From contig NZ_CP107716.1 in NCBI RefSeq assembly GCF_025854335.1, forward strand, positions 2,659,001 through 2,723,000: a stretch of 64,000 nucleotides of DNA. Direction: 5' to 3'. The translations under genes were made by a program, and so were the position numbers. Origin of the DNA: Pelagibacterium flavum. GTDB lineage: Bacteria > Pseudomonadota > Alphaproteobacteria > Rhizobiales > Devosiaceae. How positions within the stretch are numbered: the first letter of the stretch is position 1; every line of letters begins with the position of its first letter. Below are positions 26,982 through 35,564 of the stretch, in pieces. Below the pieces are notes generated by a model. The model made no database searches. It was not told the origin of the DNA and saw only the letters and a program-made list of their open reading frames with translations.

Positions 26982-28022
26982 TCAGCGCCTGTTGCGCAAC
27001 TGATCGATATAGACGGCGCCGATCACCACGCAGCCGATAACGATCTGCTGGATGAAGGCCGACACGCCCGCCATGTTGAGTCCGTTGCGCAAAATTCCGA
27101 TAATGAAGGCGCCGATCATGGTGCCTGAAATCGAGCCCACTCCACCCATGAGCGAAGCGCCGCCAATGACCGCCGCTGCGATGGCGTCAAGCTCGTACAT
27201 CACGCCTTCATTGGGCTGGGCAGTGACGAGGCGGGACATCAACACGATGCCGGCAAGCCCCGCCAGAAAGCCTGACACAGCATAGGCAGCCATTTTGGTG
27301 TGCTCGACATTGACGCCCGAAAGACGTGCCGCCTCCTCGTTGGAGCCAACGGCATAGACGTGACGCCCGAACTGGCGCCGCTTGAGCACATAGGCGGCAA
27401 TGAGGGCGACAACCAGCAGCAGGATTGCCGGGAACGGGATGCCCGGAAACACCATGCGCGGCAATCCATTGGTCTGGGTTTCAACGATCCTGAACAGGGC
27501 ACCGTTGCCCAGAACGCCGAACGCTTGTCCCAGTTGAGAGACGGGCGAGGCACCGGTCAGTTGAAGAGCGACGCCGCGCGCAATCATCATCATGCCAAGC
27601 GTGGCGATAAAGGGCGCAATCCGCAGCCGGGTAATCACGAACCCGTTGAACATGCCGCACAGCGTACCGACCAACAGCCCGCCGCCCATGCCGATCGGCA
27701 CAGGGAGCCCCGCCTTGACCAACAGGCCCGCCACCGTGCCCGACAACGCTAGAACAGAACCAACGCTGAGGTCGATGCCGCCGGTGAGAATAACGACAGT
27801 CAAACCGATCCCGAGAAGGCCGATAACCGCTGTCTGGAGAAGCACCGTCATGGCGTTGTTGACGCTCAGAAAGGCACCGTTGAGAAACGCAAAGGCGATG
27901 ATGAGGCCAAAGAGCGTGATCAGAGCGGAAATGCGGTGCAGCATGTCTGCCCGGATCGGCAAGCCAAAGCCGCCGCCAAGCATTGCTCCAGTCGCGTCGT
28001 TGCCCGCACCAAATACTCGCAT
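26982..28022 (-). CDS. Sugar ABC transporter permease (RbsC type)
   Basis: A 346-residue permease of about ten hydrophobic helices with V-V-I-L-T-G-G-I-D-L-S-V-G-S-V and G-R-H-V-Y-A-V-G-S-N-E-E-A-A-R-L-S-G-V. I prefer ATG 28022 (MRVFGAGNDATG), which follows GAGAGGA, over 28040. It is the first gene of the operon that runs through the transporter and the catabolic genes to about 18882. The GntR-type regulator is divergent from it. Confidence 0.87.
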   Translation of the reverse strand: MRVFGAGNDATGAMLGGGFGLPIRADMLHRISALITLFGLIIAFAFLNGAFLSVNNAMTVLLQTAVIGLLGIGLTVVILTGGIDLSVGSVLALSGTVAGLLVKAGLPVPIGMGGGLLVGTLCGMFNGFVITRLRIAPFIATLGMMMIARGVALQLTGASPVSQLGQAFGVLGNGALFRIVETQTNGLPRMVFPGIPFPAILLLVVALIAAYVLKRRQFGRHVYAVGSNEEAARLSGVNVEHTKMAAYAVSGFLAGLAGIVLMSRLVTAQPNEGVMYELDAIAAAVIGGASLMGGVGSISGTMIGAFIIGILRNGLNMAGVSAFIQQIVIGCVVIGAVYIDQLRNRR

Positions 28023-28171
28023 CAAGTGTGTCCTCTCCATCCTCCGAGCGGATCGACAGCAATTTGCATGCCGTCCCCACCCACCTGGCCCGGCGCGGTT
28101 CTCCGCGCTCGTCCTTGGTTGGCGTGATCAAGCCATGTGCAAACACGTCCGGTCAACTGTTTTTAATTTTT

Positions 28172-28207
28172 TATGTACATAACTTCGATTTTCTGTTTAT
28201 GTACATA
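28172..28207. promoter_or_regulatory. Two TATGTACATA palindromes (candidate GntR operator)
   Basis: Identical 10-bp palindromes at 28172-28181 and 28198-28207 are spaced 26 bp centre to centre, about two and a half helical turns. They lie between the divergent permease and GntR genes, the second ending 27 bp before the regulator's start. FCD-type GntR proteins bind sites with a G-T-x-A-C core, so this is a good candidate for autoregulation and control of the operon. Confidence 0.6.
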
Positions 28208-28234
28208 TACTTGTGACAAGAACGGTATCTTAAG

Positions 28235-29143
28235 ATGGCCCGCACCAACGACCGCTACAAGTCTGCATACAATCAGATGCTTGCGCGTCTTAAGACCTTG
28301 GAAGCCAATTTCGAGTTGCCGTCGGAAACCGTTCTCGCGTCCGAACTCGGTGTCAGCCGGACGATAATCCGCTCGATACTCGGACAATTGCATGCGGCGC
28401 GCATCATCTCCTGGCGCGGTCGCCGGAAGCGCTTGCTGCGGCAGCCAGTAGCCGCCGACCGCTTCCCCGATAGCGAGGCCGAAAGCATAGCCGAGCGGCT
28501 TGAAGACAAGTTCCTGGAGTGGATTTTGCGTACCGACGTCGCCCCTGAGACACGGCTCAATATCTCGCTGTTGTCTCGGCAATTCGGCACGACCACTCAC
28601 GCGCTGCAGGAGTTTCTCGTGCGCTTCTCGCGGTTTGGCATCGTGGAACGATTACAGACCGGGGGGTGGGTGTTGCGCGGATTTACAGCGCAATATGCGA
28701 TCGAGTTGTCAGAGTTTCGCGAAATGATCGAACTGGCGTCGGTGCGAAAACTGGTCGCGCTGGATCCCGGTCATCCCATCTGGGGCCAACTCGATGAGTT
28801 GGAGCGCGACCATCGCGCCCTGCTGGAACAGGTCGAGACCCGCTACCGCGACTTCTCGGCGCTCGACGACAGGCTGCACACCACGATCAACAGCGTTCAG
28901 AACAACCGTTTCGCGCGTGAGTTCCAGGCGCTGATCTCGATGATCTTCCACTACCATTATCAGTGGAACAAGCGCTGGGAAAAGCAGCGCAATACCGTCG
29001 CGATCAGCGAGCACCTGGCCTATATCGGCGCGCTGCGCAAGCGAGACTGGAACCAGGCTCGCGCAGCGGCACTCGCGCATTTGGCGACTGCGCGCCAGAC
29101 GCTTCTGGCCTCGACGGGGGACAATGACGCCCCCATCGAATGA
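28235..29143 (+). CDS. GntR-family regulator with two winged-helix domains and FCD-like domain
   Basis: A 302-residue regulator. A first winged helix lies at about residues 15-75 (P-S-E-T-V-L-A-S-E-L-G-V-S-R-T-I-I-R). A second region at about 90-150 looks like another winged helix (L-N-I-S-L-L-S-R-Q-F-G-T-T-T-H-A-L-Q-E-F-L). A helical FCD-type effector domain follows, with metal-like residues in D-D-R-L-H-T-T-I-N and F-H-Y-H-Y-Q-W and in I-S-E-H-L-A-Y. It is divergent from the transporter operon and convergent with the FAH gene, so it probably controls sugar catabolism here. Confidence 0.82.
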   Translation: MARTNDRYKSAYNQMLARLKTLEANFELPSETVLASELGVSRTIIRSILGQLHAARIISWRGRRKRLLRQPVAADRFPDSEAESIAERLEDKFLEWILRTDVAPETRLNISLLSRQFGTTTHALQEFLVRFSRFGIVERLQTGGWVLRGFTAQYAIELSEFREMIELASVRKLVALDPGHPIWGQLDELERDHRALLEQVETRYRDFSALDDRLHTTINSVQNNRFAREFQALISMIFHYHYQWNKRWEKQRNTVAISEHLAYIGALRKRDWNQARAAALAHLATARQTLLASTGDNDAPIE

Positions 29144-29150
29144 CCGGCAC

Positions 29151-29999
29151 TCAGGCCCAGGCTTTGGCCTTTTGCGTTTGCTCGCCCAGCCCTTCGATGC
29201 CGAGCCGCATGGTCTGGCCGGGTTTGAGATAAACGGGCTCTGGCTTGATCCCCATGCCAACGCCCGGCGGGGTGCCGGTGGAGATGATGTCGCCCGGCTG
29301 CAGGCTCATGAACTGGGAGATATAGCTCACCACATGCGCTACGCCGAACACCATCGTTTTGGTTGACCCGTTCTGGTAGCGGTGCCCGTCGACCTCGAGC
29401 CACATGGCAAGATCCTGGGGATCGTCCACCTCGTCGCGGGTCACCAGCCACGGCCCGATGGGGCCGAAGGTATCGGCCGACTTGCCCTTGACCCACTGTC
29501 CCGAGCGCTCGATCTGGAATTCGCGTTCAGAGAGATCGTTGGCCACGCAATAGCCGGCGACATGATCGAGGGCGTCGGCCTCGTCCACATAGCGCGCCTC
29601 TTTTCCGATCACCACGCCCAGTTCAACCTCCCAGTCGGTTTTCTTCGAATTGCGCGGAATGATGACATCGTCATTGGGTCCGCAAATGGCGCTGGTCGCC
29701 TTCATGAAGATGACCGGCTCCTTGGGCACGTTCAGCCCGCTTTCGGCAGCATGGTCGGCATAGTTGAGCCCCACGCAGATGAACTTGCCGACCCGTCCGA
29801 CACACGGCCCGATGCGCTGGCTTTTGTCCAGCTGAGGCAATTCTGCCAGGTCGGCCTTGCCGATCGCCGCCAGCCCGTCGGGGGTCAGAACCTCGCCGGC
29901 GATATCGTCAACGACCCCACTGAGATCACGTATCGTTCCGTCCGAATGCAGAACAGCGGGCTTTTCGGCGCCCTTGTTGCCAATGCGCATGAGTTTCAT
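29151..29999 (-). CDS. Fumarylacetoacetate hydrolase family protein, 2,4-diketo-3-deoxy-L-fuconate hydrolase-like
   Basis: A 282-residue FAH-fold enzyme with I-C-V-G-L-N-Y-A-D-H-A-A-E-S, the metal-binding E-x-E in D-W-E-V-E-L-G-V-V-I-G and G-D-I-I-S-T-G-T-P-P-G-V-G. In the non-phosphorylative L-fucose pathway such an enzyme cleaves 2,4-diketo-3-deoxy-L-fuconate to pyruvate and L-lactate. The neighbouring SDR gene (31 bp upstream in the same operon) and the nearby mutarotase support that. Other FAH substrates cannot be ruled out. Confidence 0.83.
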   Translation of the reverse strand: MKLMRIGNKGAEKPAVLHSDGTIRDLSGVVDDIAGEVLTPDGLAAIGKADLAELPQLDKSQRIGPCVGRVGKFICVGLNYADHAAESGLNVPKEPVIFMKATSAICGPNDDVIIPRNSKKTDWEVELGVVIGKEARYVDEADALDHVAGYCVANDLSEREFQIERSGQWVKGKSADTFGPIGPWLVTRDEVDDPQDLAMWLEVDGHRYQNGSTKTMVFGVAHVVSYISQFMSLQPGDIISTGTPPGVGMGIKPEPVYLKPGQTMRLGIEGLGEQTQKAKAWA

Positions 30000-30029
30000 G
30001 GGTAAAATCCTCGACCTAGAAAAGAGAAA

Positions 30030-30761
30030 TCAGGTGGTCCAGCCGCCATCTATCGTGTGAATCTGACCCGTCGTATAGGTCGCGCCGGCCAGATAAACGG
30101 CAAGGTCAGCCACCTCCTGGGGCGTACCGATCCGCCCGATGGGCTGACGGGCGATGAAGGCTGCCCGCGCAGCCTCATAGTCGCCGGTAGCGCGCAGCCG
30201 GTCCTGCAGCGAGGGGCTGTCGACGGTGCCGGGGCAAATGGCGTTGCAGCGAATACCCTTTGCAACATAATCGGCGGCAACCGATTTGGTCAGACCGATC
30301 ACAGCGGCCTTGCTGGCCGAATAGGCGAAGCGATTGGGCACGCCGGTTACCGAAGAGGCCACGGAAGACATGTTGATGATCGTGCCATCGCCGCGATCGA
30401 GCATGCCCGGCAACACAGCCTTGATGGTTCGGACCTGCGCCTTGAAATTGAGATTGAGCGCCAAATCGATATCTTCGTCGCTGGCTTCGAGAATGGTGCC
30501 GTTGTGAACGATGCCGGCGCAGTTGAACAGAATGTCGATCGGCCCGGCTTCGGCAACCACGGCACCTACGGCGGAGTCGGAAAGGACATCGAGCACGCGC
30601 GTTTCGATCCCCTTTATTCCTTTGAGCGCTTCGAGCTTTTCGCCATTTATGTCTGTCGCGATCACCCTTGCTCCGGCAAGGGCAAAGGCCAGCGCCGAAG
30701 CATGGCCAATCCCCTGAGCCGCAGCCGTCAGGAGGCAGGTCTTCCCGCTGATGTCGGCCAT
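30030..30761 (-). CDS. Short-chain dehydrogenase, 2-keto-3-deoxy-L-fuconate dehydrogenase-like
   Basis: A 243-residue classical SDR with cofactor motif T-A-A-A-Q-G-I-G, N-C-A-G and the active site Ser-Tyr-x3-Lys (Y-S-A-S-K-A-A-V). The close pairing with an FAH hydrolase matches 2-keto-3-deoxy-L-fuconate (or L-rhamnonate) 4-dehydrogenases. The T-A-A-A-Q-G-I-G opening is common in that group. It begins the two-gene operon SDR-FAH and is divergent from the IclR regulator. Confidence 0.82.
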   Translation of the reverse strand: MADISGKTCLLTAAAQGIGHASALAFALAGARVIATDINGEKLEALKGIKGIETRVLDVLSDSAVGAVVAEAGPIDILFNCAGIVHNGTILEASDEDIDLALNLNFKAQVRTIKAVLPGMLDRGDGTIINMSSVASSVTGVPNRFAYSASKAAVIGLTKSVAADYVAKGIRCNAICPGTVDSPSLQDRLRATGDYEAARAAFIARQPIGRIGTPQEVADLAVYLAGATYTTGQIHTIDGGWTT

Positions 30762-30801
30762 AATTTTTTCTCTCCCCGATGCCGTTGATCACGGCTTGAA
30801 T

Positions 30802-30832
30802 GCGTATATAAATAGATTATTCTTATGTAAAC
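30802..30832. promoter_or_regulatory. AT-rich imperfect palindrome between SDR and IclR genes
   Basis: The stretch holds half-sites GTATATAA and TTATGTAA facing each other in an AT-rich segment midway between two divergent starts. It could be the IclR operator or promoter core. The match is imperfect and the call rests mainly on position. Confidence 0.3.
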
Positions 30833-30890
30833 ACAAGTGGCGCGCGCGGATCAACGTTTCGTTCGCGCGCCCGACAGGCAGGTTCAGCTC

Positions 30891-31682
30891 ATGGCAGAGG
30901 AAATCGATCGCTATCGCGCCCCTGCGCTTGACAAGGGCCTCGACATACTCGAAGTGCTTGCCGCCGCCGAGGACAGTCTGAGCCAGGCCGAAATCTGCCG
31001 GGCACTCGGGCGGAGTCCCAATGAGATCTACCGCATGCTCGATCGTCTGGTTCGGCGCAACTATGTGCGTCGCACCCCCGAGGATAGGTACGCGCTGACC
31101 CTCAAGCTGTTCGAGTTGGCGCATGCACGCGAGCCGCTCAAGCGGCTCATCAATCAGGCCCTGCCCCTTATGCGTCAGTTCGCCATGACGTCCGAGCAGG
31201 CCTGCCACATCGTTGTTTACGATCGGAACGCCCTGGTGGTCGTGGCTCAGGTGGATTCTCCGAGTTACTGGAATGTGTCGCTGCGGGTCGGATCGCGCAT
31301 GGACTTGGTCAATACCGGATCAGGCCACGTTTTTCTTGCTTATGCCGAACCCGGTGAGCGCGCGTTGATGCTCGCCAAACGAGACTCTGTATCCGAAAGT
31401 GACGTTCCTGCAGATTTCGATGCGCGGCTTGATCGCGTACGCAAGCAAGGATTTGAGAACATGGAGAGCGCCCAGGTGGTCGCGGTCTCCAATCTCTCCG
31501 CGCCAATTTTCGGGCCGCTCGGCAGCGTAATCGCCGTGATGACCTGCCCCTACGCCGCAAGGCTCGATCGGCCTGACGCCCCCTCTCCCGATCAGACGCT
31601 TGAGTTGCTTCTTGAAACCGCGCGTACGTTGTCGGCCAACTTGTCCGCCTCGCCAACGTCCCCAAGAAAGGATTCCGAATGA
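30891..31682 (+). CDS. IclR-family transcriptional regulator
   Basis: A 263-residue regulator with an N-terminal winged helix (D-K-G-L-D-I-L-E-V-L, then S-Q-A-E-I-C-R-A-L-G-R-S-P-N-E-I-Y-R-M) and a GAF-like IclR effector domain. The start ATG 30891 (MAEEIDRYRAPALDKG) is preferred over the GTG at 30837 because it matches the usual family N-terminus. It is divergent from SDR-FAH and overlaps the mutarotase gene by four bases. An IclR regulator also controls the L-fucose locus of Campylobacter, so a fucose-type inducer is plausible. Confidence 0.85.
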   Translation: MAEEIDRYRAPALDKGLDILEVLAAAEDSLSQAEICRALGRSPNEIYRMLDRLVRRNYVRRTPEDRYALTLKLFELAHAREPLKRLINQALPLMRQFAMTSEQACHIVVYDRNALVVVAQVDSPSYWNVSLRVGSRMDLVNTGSGHVFLAYAEPGERALMLAKRDSVSESDVPADFDARLDRVRKQGFENMESAQVVAVSNLSAPIFGPLGSVIAVMTCPYAARLDRPDAPSPDQTLELLLETARTLSANLSASPTSPRKDSE

Positions 31683-32008
31683 AACGCTATGGTTCGGTTC
31701 TCGGGCTCAAGCCCGACCAGATCGCCCAGTACAAGCGCATCCATGCCGATGTTTGGCCCGAGGTGCTCGAACAGATCAAGAAGAGCAACATCACCAATTA
31801 CTCGATCTTCCTCAAAGAGCCCGAAAACCTTCTGTTTTCCTACTACGAGTATGTCGGGGACGATCATGAGGCAGATATGGCGGCCATGGCCGCCGACCCG
31901 CGCACGCAAGACTGGTGGGCCATTTGCGAGCCCATGCAGGCGCCCCTGGATACCCGCAGGGAGGGCGAGTGGTGGGCAGGGATGGAAGAGGTCTTTCACA
32001 CGCCCTGA
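31679..32008 (+). CDS. L-rhamnose mutarotase family protein (L-fucose mutarotase-like)
   Basis: A 109-residue protein starting MKRYGSVLGLKPDQIAQYKR, with the family's R-I-H-A-D-V-W-P-E-V segment and W-W-A-G-M near the end. The DUF718/RhaM family interconverts alpha and beta anomers of L-rhamnose or L-fucose, speeding supply to an anomer-specific dehydrogenase. Its ATG overlaps the IclR stop (ATGA). In this setting L-fucose or L-galactose is more likely than rhamnose, as no RhaB/RhaD homologues are seen. Confidence 0.88.
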   Translation: MKRYGSVLGLKPDQIAQYKRIHADVWPEVLEQIKKSNITNYSIFLKEPENLLFSYYEYVGDDHEADMAAMAADPRTQDWWAICEPMQAPLDTRREGEWWAGMEEVFHTP

Positions 32009-32081
32009 AAGATTTTCCGGCGCCAAAAGCAACAGGACCTGCCCACCGGCCGCTCGAAGTCGGACTGAGGGTTCAACGTCC

Positions 32082-33245
32082 TCAGCGCCCGAGCGCGGCG
32101 AGCCAGTCGCTGAAATTCTTCGTGTCTTCTGAAGTGTTCGTGCCAAGATAGGCGGCGTGTTCAGCGGCGGCGTGCTCGCGTGCTTCGCGTGGGCTGTAGC
32201 CGAATTCCAGCTTGAATGCGCGGCTGAAGTTGGCCGGGGAATCAAAGCCGGTCGCTTCTGCGATTTCCGAAATAAGCTTCTGGTTGGCCGGATCGCAGAG
32301 TGCGGCATGGGAGGCCAATAGCCGCTTTCGCCTAATATAGTGCAGGACACCACCGCTGGACTCAAACAGTTGGTATAGCCGCGTACGGGAGGTGGCGAGC
32401 TCCTGGCACAGGCTCTCGGGCGTGAGATCGGGTGAGTCCAGGTTCTGTCTGATATAGCGGCGCGCCCGCTCCATCAGACCCACGCCATGGTGCTCCGCAG
32501 TATGCTTGTGCTCGACCGAGGACAGGCTTGTGATCACCATGTCGCGCAGCATGCCGACAATTCCGGGGAGATCTTCCGCAACAAGGCTGGGCAATGAGGC
32601 TTCCAGGCTGCTGACATAGTCGATCAACAGACGGGACAGATTGTCTGACAGGACTACATTATTGGCATCGTCGAGAACCGTTGCCGAGTCCCCGAAGAGA
32701 TCGCGGGGAAGATAAATCAAAACAGCTTCCGCATCGGTCATGCGCCCCCGGGACGGATGCCCCAGTGTCCTGAACTCCACCTTTCCGGGTTCGTTCTGCG
32801 CAACATGTCCATCGACCTCGGTCCAACTCCGTCCGCTACGCAGTATGGCCATGCGCCAATGGTCTATCGGACTGGCCCGCAGTTTCGCTGTCGACCGCCA
32901 GTAGCTGTGCGCGGCGACGCGGAGTTGCACAATGAGCGCCCCGCCCAAATTCCATGCGACGTGTTCGGCTGGAAATCCGTCCGCTGGTGCCTTGCCGTCC
33001 GGCAGCCGGTATTCGGCGACCGCCTCCATATAGGATTGCCATGCGCCGAATTGCTGCTCGTTGGGCATGTCCCGCGTGGAAAACTCGAGCGGCTTGAGAA
33101 CCGGGGGGCCGCGCATCGCGACTGCGTCGCCGTCGGAGTTTTCTTTTCGTTCCCAGCGCCGCCGCTCCAGCCTCGGCTTTGCCGTGGCCGATCCGCCTTC
33201 ATCGGTTTTCGACATGAGGCCTGGATGGTTCGGCCGGCCGTTCAT
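32082..33245 (-). CDS. AraC-family transcriptional regulator
   Basis: A 387-residue protein. The C-terminal 110 residues hold the AraC double helix-turn-helix (L-C-Q-E-L-A-T-S-R-T-R-L-Y-Q-L-F and D-S-P-A-N-F-S-R-A-F-K-L-E-F-G-Y-S-P). The N-terminal part resembles the AraC-binding-like domain of ActR/FeaR-type regulators. The start has a strong GGAGGGAGA site. The first 60 residues are polar and probably disordered. It sits alone between the fucose-type genes and the polysaccharide operon and may regulate neither. Confidence 0.82.
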   Translation of the reverse strand: MNGRPNHPGLMSKTDEGGSATAKPRLERRRWERKENSDGDAVAMRGPPVLKPLEFSTRDMPNEQQFGAWQSYMEAVAEYRLPDGKAPADGFPAEHVAWNLGGALIVQLRVAAHSYWRSTAKLRASPIDHWRMAILRSGRSWTEVDGHVAQNEPGKVEFRTLGHPSRGRMTDAEAVLIYLPRDLFGDSATVLDDANNVVLSDNLSRLLIDYVSSLEASLPSLVAEDLPGIVGMLRDMVITSLSSVEHKHTAEHHGVGLMERARRYIRQNLDSPDLTPESLCQELATSRTRLYQLFESSGGVLHYIRRKRLLASHAALCDPANQKLISEIAEATGFDSPANFSRAFKLEFGYSPREAREHAAAEHAAYLGTNTSEDTKNFSDWLAALGR

Positions 33246-33591
33246 CTGCTGTCTCCCTCCCCCTCTTGGCTGTCGTCTCGGGATACCGAATATAGCTTAC
33301 CACAGTGATCGACGGTGGAGTTGTTCCAGATCAAAGGACGTCCGAACGAGACATCGAACGCCATTCTCAGCTGCGAGAAAAAATGTACGGCGAGATAAGT
33401 TCGTGGATTCTGTGGTAATGACAGACCTCCCCAAAAGACCCTATCTTGCATGAACGGCATAACTGCGTACGGGTCCAATAGACATTAGACCCAGAATTGT
33501 TACCGCCGAGATAACTTCAAACACGACCAGTATCTTCATTCTGGATGGCGCCATTGTTACGCTGTTCACGGGACTTTTATTGGGTAAAGAC
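33246..33591. other. Non-coding gap upstream of the polysaccharide operon
   Basis: This 346-bp stretch has no convincing ORF. It should hold the promoters of the AraC gene and of the polysaccharide operon. Composition is more AT-rich than the flanks toward 33470-33590. I see no clear palindrome or riboswitch-like structure. Confidence 0.4.
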
Positions 33592-34575
33592 ATGACCGTA
33601 AAAACAGTACCGCAGCGAATTCTTGTTACTGGCGGCGCGGGTTTCCTCGGCTCACATTTGTGTGAAGCACTACTGCGCTCCGGCCATCACGTGACCTGCC
33701 TCGACAATTTTTCCACTGGCCTGCGCCGGAACGTGCGGCATCTGGAACATACCGATCGCTTCAACCTCATCGAGCACGACATCGTCACGCCGCTCAACCT
33801 GGAAGTCGATCAGATCTTCAACCTTGCCTGCCCGGCCTCACCTCCGCACTACCAGGCAGACCCGGTGCATACGACGTTAACCTGCGTTCTGGGTTCGATG
33901 AATCTTCTTGAACTCGCGCAGCGCCACGGCGCCCGCATTTTCCAGGCCTCCACCTCCGAAGTCTATGGCGACCCTTCGGTGCATCCCCAGGTCGAGAGCT
34001 ATTGGGGCAATGTCAATTCGTTCGGCCCCCGGGCCTGTTATGATGAAGGCAAGCGGTGCGCCGAGACATTGTTCTTTGATTATCACAAGAGCCATGGCGT
34101 CTCGATAAAGATCGCGCGCATTTTCAACACTTATGGGCCGCGCATGCGGCCCGACGACGGTCGTGTCGTTTCCAACTTCATCGTTCAGGCGCTCAAGGGC
34201 GACGACATCACCATCTACGGCGACGGCAGCCAGACGCGCTCCTTCTGTTTCGTGGACGACCTGATTGACGGCTTCCTGCGCCTCATGGCCTCTCCGGACA
34301 CGCTTACCGGACCGGTCAACCTCGGCAATCCTTGCGAATTCACCGTTGGCGAGTTGGCCAGACACGTGATCGAGCTCACCGGATCATCCTCGAAGATGGT
34401 GCATTGCCCACTGCCAACCGACGATCCCAGGCAGCGCCGCCCGAACATATCGCTCGCAATGCGCGAACTCGATTGGCAGCCGCGCACGACGCTCCTGGCC
34501 GGCCTCAAGAGAACCATCCGCCATTTCGATCGCCTTCTGGCGAACCCTGACCACGAATTCGCCGAGGTCGCATGA
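33592..34575 (+). CDS. UDP-glucuronate decarboxylase (UDP-xylose synthase)-like
   Basis: A 327-residue extended SDR with G-G-A-G-F-L-G-S-H, the strongly diagnostic [11 protein letters not shown] segment, S-T-S-E-V-Y-G-D-P and the catalytic Y-x3-K in A-C-Y-D-E-G-K-R. These mark UXS, which decarboxylates UDP-glucuronate to UDP-xylose. The start is ATG 33592, after GGGTAAAGA; an in-frame TTG lies at 33580. It is the first gene of the polysaccharide operon. UDP-glucuronate would come from the dehydrogenase encoded downstream. Confidence 0.88.
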   Translation: MTVKTVPQRILVTGGAGFLGSHLCEALLRSGHHVTCLDNFSTGLRRNVRHLEHTDRFNLIEHDIVTPLNLEVDQIFNLACPASPPHYQADPVHTTLTCVLGSMNLLELAQRHGARIFQASTSEVYGDPSVHPQVESYWGNVNSFGPRACYDEGKRCAETLFFDYHKSHGVSIKIARIFNTYGPRMRPDDGRVVSNFIVQALKGDDITIYGDGSQTRSFCFVDDLIDGFLRLMASPDTLTGPVNLGNPCEFTVGELARHVIELTGSSSKMVHCPLPTDDPRQRRPNISLAMRELDWQPRTTLLAGLKRTIRHFDRLLANPDHEFAEVA

Positions 34576-35564
34576 TGTCGCCTGAGCGGATCCTTGTTAC
34601 CGGCGGCGCCGGCTTCATCGGAAGCCATACCGCAAAGCTGCTGAATGCCAGCGGTATCGAGCCCATTGTCTTCGACAACCTGTCGACCGGCAACCGCTCG
34701 TCGGTGCGCTGGGGTCCGTTCGTCCAGGGCGACATCCTGGACACCCCCCTGCTCGCCCACACAATCGCGCGCTACAAGCCAGCGGCCGTCATCCATTTCG
34801 CCGCCAGTGCCTATGTCGGCGAATCCGTCACGGATCCGGCGAAATACTACCGCAACAACCTTTCTGGCACGTACTCGCTGCTCGACGCCTGCCTCCAGAA
34901 CCGGCTCACCAACATCATCTTCTCTTCAAGCTGTGCGACCTACGGCGTGCCGACGCAGCTTCCGATCGGCGAAGACACGCCGCAGATGCCGATCAACCCC
35001 TATGGGCGCACAAAGCTGATTGCCGAGTACATGCTGCGCGATTATGCGGCCGCCTACGGCCTGCGATACGTAGCGCTGCGCTATTTCAACGCCTGCGGCG
35101 CCGACCCCGAAGGCGAAATCGGGGAATGGCACACGCCTGAAACACACCTGATCCCCCGCGCGCTGATGGCCACGGCCGGTATCATCCCGTTCCTTGAGGT
35201 CTTTGGAGACGACTACGAAACCGCTGACGGAACCTGCGTTCGCGACTATGTCCATGTCGCGGACCTAGCACGAGCCCACGTCCTTGCCTACAAACACCTG
35301 GCGGCAGGAGGCGCCGATCTGGCGATCAATGTGGGCACCGGTCGCGGCACCTCGATTCGCGAGATTCTTACAGCAATCCATAGCGTTACCGGGATCGAAG
35401 TGCCGGTTCGCATGCATCCGAGGCGTGCCGGCGATCCGCCTGCGCTCTATGCCGACCCCAGTCTGGCGCGCGAAACAATCGGCTTTTCAGCCAAACATTC
35501 CGACCTGGGAACCATCCTGCGCACGGCCGCTCCCTTCTTTGGGCTGGAGGTGTCGCCACAATGA
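34572..35564 (+). CDS. galE: UDP-glucose 4-epimerase
   Basis: A 330-residue epimerase with [17 protein letters not shown] and Y-x3-K in N-P-Y-G-R-T-K-L. It shows R-Y-F-N-A-C-G-A and the C-terminal sugar-binding region R-R-A-G-D-P-P. It interconverts UDP-glucose and UDP-galactose (or the pentose/uronate pair UDP-Xyl/UDP-Ara, or UDP-GlcA/GalA). It overlaps the UXS gene by four bases and the synthase gene by four, so it is devoted to this polysaccharide. Exact specificity among UDP-sugars is unclear. Confidence 0.88.
   Translation: MMSPERILVTGGAGFIGSHTAKLLNASGIEPIVFDNLSTGNRSSVRWGPFVQGDILDTPLLAHTIARYKPAAVIHFAASAYVGESVTDPAKYYRNNLSGTYSLLDACLQNRLTNIIFSSSCATYGVPTQLPIGEDTPQMPINPYGRTKLIAEYMLRDYAAAYGLRYVALRYFNACGADPEGEIGEWHTPETHLIPRALMATAGIIPFLEVFGDDYETADGTCVRDYVHVADLARAHVLAYKHLAAGGADLAINVGTGRGTSIREILTAIHSVTGIEVPVRMHPRRAGDPPALYADPSLARETIGFSAKHSDLGTILRTAAPFFGLEVSPQ

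Noticed and set aside
33246..33591. Short gene in the gap before the polysaccharide operon
   Set aside because: Frames of up to 130 codons exist but mirror the AraC gene or lack ribosome sites and family resemblance.
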